Source: JBAZAX01 sp041671765 (lineage in GTDB: Bacteria > Babelota > Babeliae > Babelales > RVW-14). Taken from it: DNA of 14,449 nucleotides. Positions 7,663-13,901 of the stretch are shown here, piece by piece. Location: the NCBI GenBank assembly GCA_041671765.1, contig JBAZAX010000031.1, positions 1 to 14,449 of the forward strand. Direction: 5' to 3'. The notes beneath the pieces are model-generated. The model was not told the origin of the DNA and did not search any database. It saw only the letters and a list, made by a program, of their open reading frames with translations. The translations under genes were made by a program, and so were the position numbers. Numbering within the stretch: the first letter of the stretch is position 1; every line of letters begins with the position of its first letter.

Positions 7663-8610
7663 ATGAAATTTAATTTTAGAACCAACTGGAAAAAAACTAT
7701 AGCCATTGCATTTTTTATAACAAACACATTTATTTTGCAATCAGCAATCGATCCTGATAAAACCATTAAAGATGAACTGGCCAAGTTGAATGTTGCAGGA
7801 AGTGCAATAGACACTGCAACAACAGCACAGCTAACAGAAATTGAGAATGTAATAAACGCGGCATATACATTTTTTAGTGCAGATACGACCGGCACTCCGG
7901 CATATACGGACGGATTAAACTTAATTGGAGCAGTAACGAGCCCTGCAGCCGGAACACTGAGGAAAAAGATTGCAGACCGCAAAACTACGCTGGCAGGTGG
8001 AACAAAATCAGCTGCAGAAGTTGCTTTTGCCAAGGCCCTACAAGCAGCCACAACGCCGGCAGCTCTAAATAAAATAGTAAATACTACAACTTATACCCTC
8101 ACAAGTATACCTAAACTTATTGACTACAAAACCACAACCGGTTCTATTTATTCCAAAATATTAGGCTTCTTTACAAATTATGTACCAAAAGCCACTATAA
8201 CCGGTACAAATCTGACAGCATTACAAACTCTTTTAATAAACCCAAATTTAGCAAGATTTTTAAGCACGGCAGAAAAAACCACAGTCAGAGCACTTGCCAT
8301 ATCCACAACATTAAACATTGCCAATAAAACAACGGCCATTGCAGCCAGATGCGCAGCACTTGGAAAGGTGGTTGATAAATATAAAGCAATAACAGTACCG
8401 GCTGCAGTAAGTAATTATTTATTCAACATAGCAATGACTCCAATTTATGTAACAATTACAAAGTACCCATCACCTCTTACAGCTGCACGAAAAACAGAAA
8501 GAGCCGCATGTGTTGCATTCTTCACAAAGGCAGGTGGTAGTAAGTTATTAACGGCAAAACAAAAAACAAGCACAACAGCAGCTATTAAAATTTTGAATGC
8601 AAAAAAATAA
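7663..8610 (+). CDS. Small secreted repeat protein with IDPD block and two A-type units
   Basis: AAGGAG lies nine bases before the ATG and 39 bp after the previous stop. The N-terminus (basic, then IAIAFFITNTFILQ) is a signal peptide or uncleaved anchor; cleavage near QSA before IDPD is likely. Residues 29-110 match the block at the start of the mature preceding protein. Residues about 120-215 are an A repeat (TTPAALNKIVNTTTY, SIYSKILGFF, TNLTALQTLLINPNLARFL) closely matching the partial first gene even in DNA. Residues about 243-312 are a second, shortened A unit (VPAAVSNYL, ITKYPSPLTAARK, FFTKAGGSKLLTAKQK). It lacks a C module and any propeller head. It thus links the IDPD proteins to the large repeat proteins. 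It is the last gene of the operon. The function is unknown. Confidence 0.9.
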   Translation: MKFNFRTNWKKTIAIAFFITNTFILQSAIDPDKTIKDELAKLNVAGSAIDTATTAQLTEIENVINAAYTFFSADTTGTPAYTDGLNLIGAVTSPAAGTLRKKIADRKTTLAGGTKSAAEVAFAKALQAATTPAALNKIVNTTTYTLTSIPKLIDYKTTTGSIYSKILGFFTNYVPKATITGTNLTALQTLLINPNLARFLSTAEKTTVRALAISTTLNIANKTTAIAARCAALGKVVDKYKAITVPAAVSNYLFNIAMTPIYVTITKYPSPLTAARKTERAACVAFFTKAGGSKLLTAKQKTSTTAAIKILNAKK

Positions 8611-8618
8611 CATAATCT

Positions 8619-8696
8619 ATATAAAAATTTAATAAGAAAAAAGAGTCGGGACTTTGCGCAAAGTCCCGACTCTTTTTTCTTATTAAATTTTTATAT
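8619..8696. terminator. 78-bp perfect palindrome acting as bidirectional terminator
   Basis: Both 39-base arms match without mismatch or spacer around the centre TTTGC|GCAAA (8657/8658). The GC-rich core stem GAGTCGGGACTTTGC is flanked by an A run on the left and a T run on the right, so it fits an intrinsic terminator on either strand. It starts 9 bp after the last operon stop codon. The AT-rich outer arms are much longer than termination needs. Confidence 0.9.
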
Positions 8697-8739
8697 TTTA
8701 TCAGTTCAACTACATTAGACATCTTGCATATTTAACGCT

Positions 8740-8820
8740 AACTCGATAACGCTAAAATTTAAAATAGCAATGGATTGGGCAGTGCTTTAGCAAGACAGCC
8801 TTTTCGCTAGTTATCGAGTT
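8740..8820. repeat. Inverted repeat, 11-bp arms with 59-bp centre
   Basis: AACTCGATAAC (8740-8750) recurs inverted as GTTATCGAGTT (8810-8820), with further partial symmetry outside (TAAC...GTTA). The left end also holds a direct repeat AACGCTAA (8734-8741 and 8748-8755). No ORF is present. It could be a decayed palindromic element or a structured RNA; I cannot tell which. Confidence 0.5.
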
Positions 8821-8875
8821 CGTGTTATTTCAAACATACAACCAAAGATTGTATACAAAAATCAACGCAACCATA

Positions 8876-8915
8876 TTGACACCATTTTGACATTTATTTG
8901 ACACATGCCTGGCAT
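8876..8915 (+). other. Three phased TTGACA boxes followed by ATGCCTGGCAT palindrome
   Basis: TTGACA occurs at 8876, 8887 and 8898, exactly 11 bp apart, followed by the 11-bp palindrome ATGCCTGGCAT (8905-8915) and TATATAAAT. No -10 box at 16-18 bp spacing is convincing and no gene starts downstream on the + strand, so it is recorded as a motif cluster and not as a promoter. Confidence 0.4.
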
Positions 8916-8959
8916 ATATAAATCTTTTTTTATTATACATCTTCGGGTGAGATTTATTT

Positions 8960-8989
8960 GGCCAGATCAGAATAGCACGCCATCTGGTC
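8960..8989. repeat. Stem-loop of unknown role
   Basis: GGCCAGAT (8960-8967) pairs with ATCTGGTC (8982-8989) with one G-U pair and a 14-nt loop. It lacks a T run and lies just beyond the groEL terminator on the minus strand. Confidence 0.4.
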
Positions 8990-8994
8990 ACGCA

Positions 8995-9024
8995 CAAAAA
9001 AAGGGCTGCATTTTATTGCAGCCC
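8995..9024 (-). terminator. Intrinsic terminator of groES-groEL
   Basis: Read on the minus strand, GGGCTGCA pairs with TGCAGCCC (9003-9010 and 9017-9024 in + coordinates, 6-nt loop) and is followed by a seven-T run. It lies 30 bp past the groEL stop. Confidence 0.9.
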
Positions 9025-9053
9025 AAAATTCAAAGTAAATGCGAAATAAAGGC

Positions 9054-10697
9054 TTAGTACATTCCGCCCATACCACCCATGCCGCCCATTCCACCGTGCG
9101 CATGTCCACCAGCCGCCGGTTTTTCTTCAGGCAACTCTGCAATCATTGCCTCTGTTGTCAACAACAGACCTGCAATGGATGATGCATTTTGCAATGCAAA
9201 TCGTGTAACCTTTGTTGGGTCAACGATACCGGACTTGAACATATCAACATACTGTTCTTTACCTGCATCAAATCCAATATTTTCTTCAGAACTTCTTACT
9301 TTATCAACTACAACTGCAGCATCAAAGCCAGCATTTGAAGAAATAATTCTGATAGGTTCTTCCAAAGAACGCATAATAATATTTACGCCAATCGCTTCAT
9401 CGCCATGAAGTTTTAAATGCTCAAGAGCCGATTGCGCACGAAGCAGAGCAACTCCACCACCTGCTACAATACCCTCTTCAACAGCTGCACGTGTTGCATG
9501 TAATGCATCGTCAACACGGTCTTTTTTCTCTTTCATTTCTGTTTCGGTTGCAGCACCGATCTTTATTACGGCAACACCGCCGGAAAGTTTTGCAAGACGC
9601 TCTTGTAATTTTTCTTTATCATACTCGGATGTAGAATTTTCAATCTCTACTTTAATTTGAGCTACACGAGCATCGATGTCTTTCTTAGAGCCTTTTCCAT
9701 CAACGATTGTTGTATTGTCTTTTGTAATTCTTACTTTTCTTGCAGATCCAAGATCGCTGAATTTCATGCCTTCAAGCTTAATTCCAAGCTCATCAGAAGT
9801 CATGCTGCCACCGGTCAAAATTGCAATATCTTGGAGCATTGCTTTTCTTCTGTCACCAAAACCGGGAGCTTTAACAGCTGCAACATTGAGGGTTCCGCGC
9901 ATCTTATTAACAACCAAAGTTGCAAGCGCTTCGCCTTCGATATCTTCAGCAATAATTAAAAGAGGAGTCCCTTGTTTTGCAATTTGTTCAAGAATTGGAA
10001 GAATGTCTTTCATGCTTGTGATTTTTTTATCGCAAATCAAGATAGAAACATTCTCAAGCTCAACATCCATCTTTTCAGTGTTTGTTACAAAGTAAGGAGA
10101 AAGATATCCGCGATCAAACTGCATACCTTCAACAACTGTCAATTCGCTTTCCATGCCTTTTGCTTCTTCAACTGTAATAACGCCGCCATTACCAACAGCT
10201 TCCATAGCATTGGCAATTAAATCACCAATTGAACTGTCGTTATTTGCAGAGATAGTTGCAACTTGAGAAATCTCGGATTTGCCTTTGATGGATTTTGACA
10301 TCTTACCAAGGGCCGCAACAACCTTCTCAACAGCTTTATCCATACCGCGTTTAATTTCCATTGGGTTTGCACCGGCAGCAAGATTTTTCATGCCTTCGCG
10401 GTAAATTGCCTGAGCCAAGACGGTTGCTGTTGTTGTTCCGTCACCGGCAACATCAGCTGTTTTGGAAGCAACTTCGCGAACCATCTGCGCGCCCATATTT
10501 TCAAATTTATCTTTTAATTCAATCTCTTTTGCAACAGAAACACCGTCTTTGGTAATTGTTGGAGATCCAAAAGACTTTTCTATCGCAACGTTACGTCCCT
10601 TGGGACCAAGTGTAACTTTTACTGTATTTGCAAGTGCATTTACGCCACTTAAAATCTTAGCTCTGGCTTCTTCGCCAAATTTAATTTGTTTTGCCAT
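9054..10697 (-). CDS. groEL: Chaperonin GroEL (60 kDa)
   Basis: GroEL forms the double heptameric ring that folds cytosolic proteins with ATP and GroES. The 547 residues match the usual length. The sequence begins MAKQIKFGEEARAKIL and has the ATP-binding and hydrolysis motifs LGPKGRNV, DGVSVAKEIEL, GDGTTTATVLA and the DALHATRAAVEEGIVAGGG segment containing the catalytic aspartate (position 398 in E. coli). The tail is the typical Gly-Met repeat (GGMGGMGGMGGMY), ending in Tyr. AAGGAC lies seven bases before the ATG. It is the second gene after groES, 111 bp away, and the spacer holds a short inverted repeat that might lower or stabilise the message. No frameshift or missing residue was seen. 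Such chaperonins are often highly expressed in intracellular bacteria. Confidence 0.99.
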   Translation of the reverse strand: MAKQIKFGEEARAKILSGVNALANTVKVTLGPKGRNVAIEKSFGSPTITKDGVSVAKEIELKDKFENMGAQMVREVASKTADVAGDGTTTATVLAQAIYREGMKNLAAGANPMEIKRGMDKAVEKVVAALGKMSKSIKGKSEISQVATISANNDSSIGDLIANAMEAVGNGGVITVEEAKGMESELTVVEGMQFDRGYLSPYFVTNTEKMDVELENVSILICDKKITSMKDILPILEQIAKQGTPLLIIAEDIEGEALATLVVNKMRGTLNVAAVKAPGFGDRRKAMLQDIAILTGGSMTSDELGIKLEGMKFSDLGSARKVRITKDNTTIVDGKGSKKDIDARVAQIKVEIENSTSEYDKEKLQERLAKLSGGVAVIKIGAATETEMKEKKDRVDDALHATRAAVEEGIVAGGGVALLRAQSALEHLKLHGDEAIGVNIIMRSLEEPIRIISSNAGFDAAVVVDKVRSSEENIGFDAGKEQYVDMFKSGIVDPTKVTRFALQNASSIAGLLLTTEAMIAELPEEKPAAGGHAHGGMGGMGGMGGMY

Positions 10698-10739
10698 AGT
10701 TTTTGTCCTTAATTAATTTTGTATTAACGCTACCGTATC

Positions 10740-10796
10740 ATCCTGCCTGGCCGCCGTAGCCATATCATGGCGTAGTCGACACCTTACATTCAGGAT
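10740..10796. repeat. Palindromic intergenic element between groES and groEL
   Basis: ATCCTG (10740-10745) and CAGGAT (10791-10796) bracket a GC-richer core that contains GCCATATCATGGC. The ends recall the ATCCTGAA/TTCAGGAT hairpin at 12912-12932, so both may belong to one dispersed palindromic family. It lies inside a probable transcript. Confidence 0.45.
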
Positions 10797-10808
10797 CTCT
10801 TAACTTAG

Positions 10809-11105
10809 TTACTTTTCAACAATTCCAAGGAGTTCTTCTTCTCTTGAAATGAGATACTCCTGACCGTCAAATTTAAATTCTGTTCCAGAATATTTTCCAA
10901 AAATAACTTTATCGCCTACTTTAACATTGAGCGGCCTTATTTTGCCGTCAGCCAAAAGCTTGCCTTCTCCAACAGCTTCAACAACGCCAATCTGGGTTTT
11001 TTCTTGCGCGGTATCGGGAATAATAATTCCGCCGGCAGACTTTTGCTCACTCTCAATTCTCTTAACAAGAACTCTATCATAAAGCGGTTTAATCTTCGCA
11101 GCCAT
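10809..11105 (-). CDS. groES: Co-chaperonin GroES (10 kDa)
   Basis: GroES forms the heptameric lid of GroEL. The 98 residues are full length and show family hallmarks: PLYDRVLVKRIE near the N-terminus, the mobile loop SAGGIIIPDTAQEKTQ (residues about 23-38) that contacts GroEL, then VGDKVIFGKYSGTEFKFDGQEYLISREEELLGIVE. AGAGGA lies seven bases before the ATG. It is the first gene of the minus-strand groES-groEL operon. No CIRCE operator (TTAGCACTC...GAGTGCTAA) was found upstream, so HrcA control is not supported. The leader instead carries an AT-rich 13-bp repeat array. Confidence 0.99.
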   Translation of the reverse strand: MAAKIKPLYDRVLVKRIESEQKSAGGIIIPDTAQEKTQIGVVEAVGEGKLLADGKIRPLNVKVGDKVIFGKYSGTEFKFDGQEYLISREEELLGIVEK

Positions 11106-11157
11106 TACAAAATCCTCTAACTACTGGACTACATTTTACTACTGATTACTACTAATA

Positions 11158-11230
11158 TAGTATAGCTAAAATGGCCAATTAATATAGCCAACACAGCTAA
11201 CTAGTATAGCTAACTAGTTAATATAACCAA
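11158..11230. repeat. Degenerate 13-bp repeat array upstream of groES
   Basis: AGCTAACTAGTAT (11195) is followed directly by AGCTAACTAGTTA (11208). The related flanking 13-mers AATATAGCCAA and AATATAACCAA start at 11181 and 11220, three periods apart. TAGTATAGCTAA also occurs twice (11158 and 11202). The array lies in the groES leader or promoter region and could be regulatory or simple low-complexity expansion. Confidence 0.55.
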
Positions 11231-11245
11231 AGAACTTAAAAAATC

Positions 11246-11273
11246 AATATAAATTTTATAGTAAGTGACTCAA
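11246..11273 (-). promoter_or_regulatory. Candidate promoter of groES-groEL
   Basis: On the minus strand TTGAGT (11273-11268) and TATATT (11251-11246) are 16 bp apart. If used, the leader would be about 135 nt and include the 13-bp repeat array. The boxes are moderate matches in very AT-rich DNA. Confidence 0.3.
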
Positions 11274-11491
11274 GTTTTCTAATAATTGCTTTAAGATTTA
11301 ATACATTACAAAGATAAAATAAAATTAGACTGTACAATTAAGCTGCAGCGAGTTTTGATTAAATAAATGGTATTTATTGGGTTGATACGCTTCAGCCAAA
11401 AAACAATAATTCTTTTTGAAAAATATTAAATCATAAAACACGAATTAAACAGCCTTGCCCCAACCCAAAAAATCTATAGAATTAAATCTGA
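11274..11491. other. Spacer between divergent groES and PLP gene, no gene found
   Basis: This AT-rich stretch shows no convincing ORF or RNA gene. It contains a small hairpin, AATAAAT-GGT-ATTTATT (11362-11378). AATTAAATCTGAT (11480-11492) is a 13-mer also present in the two duplicated promoters at 946 and 4451. I see nothing else. Confidence 0.6.
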
Positions 11492-11520
11492 TTGGTAAGT
11501 ATCACTAAATTGGTTATCTA
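11492..11520 (+). promoter_or_regulatory. Candidate promoter of the exported PLP enzyme
   Basis: TTGGTA (11492-11497), a 17-bp spacer and TATCTA (11515-11520) lie 30 bp before the start codon. The match is moderate. Confidence 0.35.
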
Positions 11521-11549
11521 ACTTGGAATTAAATTAAAAGGGAGCTCTT

Positions 11550-12845
11550 ATGAACATATCTTTACGTTTTTATCTAACTTTTATATTTTTATTTTTCGCA
11601 CTTCGTGCCGAGCAAACTCAAAATTTAACAACACCACAAGAAGTAAGTACACAAAATACAATCACAATTTCAGAAAATACCCAAACTTTCGATTTTAATG
11701 CCGATGCCCCAATATTCAAGGCATTTCCGGGACTACAAGAAACACTTGCACACATAACACTTGGCACATTCCCAACTCCAATTTTAAAAACTGACAAATT
11801 CGGCATATTTTTAAAAGATGCTTTTGGAATTGATGTGAAAAATCTTTATGTAAAGCAGGATAGTTTGAGTGGCAGAAAAAACACTGACCCAGCACAACTT
11901 TTTGGTGGAAATAAAGTCAGAAAACTTGAATTTATTCTAGCCGATGCACTTTTATGTGGCGCTGAAACAATTGTTACCGTTGGCGACGCAGGTTCAAACC
12001 ACGCACTTGCAACTGCAATTTACTCCAAACTTGTCGGGCTTGATTGCATTATTATGCTAGCTCCACAATTGAATACTTCATATCTACAAAGAAACCTATT
12101 AATGGATTTATACTACAGCCCAACAATAAAAGCCTATTTTTCAGAAGCACAGCGAGCAGTAGACGAAATTAAAGTATCCCGTGAATTTATTCTTGCAGAA
12201 AAACAATCACCATACTACATCCCAATGGGTGGCTCAAATGAAGTGGGAGCAGTTGGATTTGTAAATGCAGCTTTTGAACTTAAAGAACAAATTGATCAAA
12301 AAATTGTTCCGGAACCGGATTATATTTATGTCACACTTGGCAGCGCAGGAACTGCTGCTGGATTAATTCTTGGGTGCAAGGCGGCAGGACTAAAATCAAA
12401 AATTGTTGCCGTACGGATAAGTGGAACGCCAGAAATTAAAGCAAGCGTGTTAAAAAAATTAATAAAATCAACAAATAAATATTTGAACATGTTCGATAAA
12501 AATTTTCCAATTTTTGAAATTACAGAAGACGACTATTCAATAAACCATGACTTTACTGGTACAAAATACGCTGAAACAACAAAAGAAGGAGCTCTTGCAA
12601 TAAGACTTTTACGCACATTTGAAAAGATTCAACTAGACGGAACATACACGGGCAAAACTTTTGCGGCACTACTTTTTGATCTAATAAAAAAACCGAAATT
12701 ACAAAACAAAAATATTCTCTTCTGGAATACGTACTGTTCCGGTAACTTTTCTGATATAACAAAAGATATGGATTATAGAGAACTCCCTGATTTGCTACAG
12801 GGTTATTTTAGGGTGCCTGTACAGGATTTAGACCAAGGATGCTAA
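11550..12845 (+). CDS. Exported PLP-dependent enzyme, ACC deaminase/D-cysteine desulfhydrase family
   Basis: AAGGGAG precedes the ATG. Residues 1-20 (SLRFYLTFIFLFFALRA) form a signal peptide, so the 431-residue product is likely periplasmic or secreted, whereas characterised relatives are cytosolic. Residues about 60-410 are a fold-type II PLP enzyme: FGGNKVRKLEF with the probable PLP lysine K122, GDAGSNHALATA (149-156 region, cofactor/substrate carboxylate loop), YIPMGGSNEVGAVGF (223-237), the glycine loop TLGSAGTAAG (262-271) and YTGKTFAAL (366-374). Family members deaminate ACC or release sulfide from D-cysteine; the substrate here cannot be assigned. The C-terminal HTGG motif common in the family reads NTYCSG (393-398) here, which may alter specificity or activity. 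An insertion around 300-335 makes it longer than the usual 320-340 residues. It lies 123 bp before nfo with no clear terminator between. Confidence 0.9.
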   Translation: MNISLRFYLTFIFLFFALRAEQTQNLTTPQEVSTQNTITISENTQTFDFNADAPIFKAFPGLQETLAHITLGTFPTPILKTDKFGIFLKDAFGIDVKNLYVKQDSLSGRKNTDPAQLFGGNKVRKLEFILADALLCGAETIVTVGDAGSNHALATAIYSKLVGLDCIIMLAPQLNTSYLQRNLLMDLYYSPTIKAYFSEAQRAVDEIKVSREFILAEKQSPYYIPMGGSNEVGAVGFVNAAFELKEQIDQKIVPEPDYIYVTLGSAGTAAGLILGCKAAGLKSKIVAVRISGTPEIKASVLKKLIKSTNKYLNMFDKNFPIFEITEDDYSINHDFTGTKYAETTKEGALAIRLLRTFEKIQLDGTYTGKTFAALLFDLIKKPKLQNKNILFWNTYCSGNFSDITKDMDYRELPDLLQGYFRVPVQDLDQGC

Positions 12846-12911
12846 GTAAGACATAACTCTAAAGTTACAAACTTTGATAATACAGAAAAAGCCTTATCCC
12901 GAGATGGTGTC

Positions 12912-12932
12912 ATCCTGAACTTGATTCAGGAT
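12912..12932. repeat. ATCCTGAA/TTCAGGAT hairpin, possible dispersed palindrome
   Basis: ATCCTGAA (12912-12919) pairs with TTCAGGAT (12925-12932) over a 5-nt loop. It resembles short GTCATCCTGA-type intergenic palindromes scattered in many host-associated bacterial genomes (my recollection, not searched). No T run follows, so it is a poor terminator. Confidence 0.55.
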
Positions 12933-12968
12933 CCATGGATTAATAAAAATTCCCATTAAGGACAATAA

Positions 12969-13835
12969 ATGTCAAAAAAAGAAATACTTGTTGGATCACA
13001 TATTTCATCGGCAGGCGAACTTCACCTTGCATTTGCAAGAGGTGAATCAATTGACTGTTCCGTGATGCAAATTTTTACAAAAAGTAGCAGACAATGGGTT
13101 GCTAAGAAACTAAAGGACAGCGAAATCGAGGCATTTCTTAATGCTTCAAAAAAATCATCTATAAAAGTCGTTGTCTCACATGCCGGATATTTAATTAATA
13201 TTGCCTCTAAAAATCCCGAAATTATTAAAAAATCTATAAAATCTTTGATCGACGAAATCAATTTATGCGAATCGTTACAGATTCCATATTTAGTTTTACA
13301 CCCAGGCTCACACATTGGTGGTGGCGAAGAAAAAGGCATTGAATTAATCGCGCAAAATCTAGACATTGCTCTTGCTGCCGTCCCAGGTAAAACAATAATA
13401 TTACTTGAAAATATGGCGGGACAGGGAACGAATCTTGGATATAAATTCGAACAGTTAAAAAATATTATTGATCTATGTAAACATAAAAAAAGACTTGGCG
13501 TTTGCTTTGACACATGTCACGCATTTGCTGCAGGTTATGACATCTCAACACCTGAATCATACAAAGAGACTTTTAAGGCATTTGATAAAATAATTGGACT
13601 TGAAAGATTAAAAGCAATTCACGTTAATAACTCATCCGGAGCACTTGGCTCAAAAGTCGACAGACATGCACCACTAACTGATGGCAAAATTCCACTCGAA
13701 GCGTTTAAATTAATGATGAATGACAAAAATCTAGTAGATATTCCCAAAATTCTTGAAACACCTAGTGATTCAGAAATGAAGTTGTGGGCGAAAGAAATTA
13801 AATTTTTAAAAAGCTTAGTAAAACAAAATAATTAA
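12969..13835 (+). CDS. nfo: Endonuclease IV (AP endonuclease, Nfo family)
   Basis: Nfo cleaves the DNA backbone 5' of abasic sites in base excision repair, using three zinc ions. The 288 residues match the family length. All nine expected metal ligands are present two positions after their E. coli numbers: H71 (SHAGY), H111 (LHPGSH), E147 (LLENMAGQG), D181 and H184 (CFDTCHAFAAGYD), H218 (IHVNNS), D231 and H233 (VDRHAPL) and E263 (ILETP). The N-terminus VGSHISSAGEL is also typical. AAGGA lies six bases before the ATG. A bidirectional terminator follows 10 bp after the stop. It may be co-transcribed with the PLP gene upstream. No anomaly was seen. Confidence 0.98.
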   Translation: MSKKEILVGSHISSAGELHLAFARGESIDCSVMQIFTKSSRQWVAKKLKDSEIEAFLNASKKSSIKVVVSHAGYLINIASKNPEIIKKSIKSLIDEINLCESLQIPYLVLHPGSHIGGGEEKGIELIAQNLDIALAAVPGKTIILLENMAGQGTNLGYKFEQLKNIIDLCKHKKRLGVCFDTCHAFAAGYDISTPESYKETFKAFDKIIGLERLKAIHVNNSSGALGSKVDRHAPLTDGKIPLEAFKLMMNDKNLVDIPKILETPSDSEMKLWAKEIKFLKSLVKQNN

Positions 13836-13845
13836 AAAAATTCAT

Positions 13846-13891
13846 AAAAACAGGCAGCTACATATTAAAAAATAGTGCTGCCTGTTTTTTT
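13846..13891. terminator. Bidirectional terminator between nfo and the C11 peptidase gene
   Basis: CAGGCAGC (13851-13858) pairs with GCTGCCTG (13877-13884), flanked by an A run on the left and a seven-T run on the right. The + strand reading ends nfo; the minus strand reading ends the convergent gene at 13902. The loop is long (18 nt). Confidence 0.88.
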
Positions 13892-13901
13892 AGTCAAATT
13901 A

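Noticed and set aside
7446..8051. 201-residue minus-strand ORF across two + strand genes
   Set aside because: It lies opposite two genes with signal peptides, ribosome sites and paralogy; it has no ribosome site or family match and is an artefact of Ala/Thr-rich codons.
8740..8820. tRNA or other known RNA gene in the 8700-8990 spacer
   Set aside because: No cloverleaf, TTCGA-type loop or anticodon arm could be fitted.
9676..10095. 139-residue + strand ORF inside groEL
   Set aside because: It is a shadow of the strongly conserved groEL reading frame.
13022..13513. 163-residue minus-strand ORF inside nfo
   Set aside because: The + strand is a complete endonuclease IV with all metal ligands; the minus ORF has no recognisable features.
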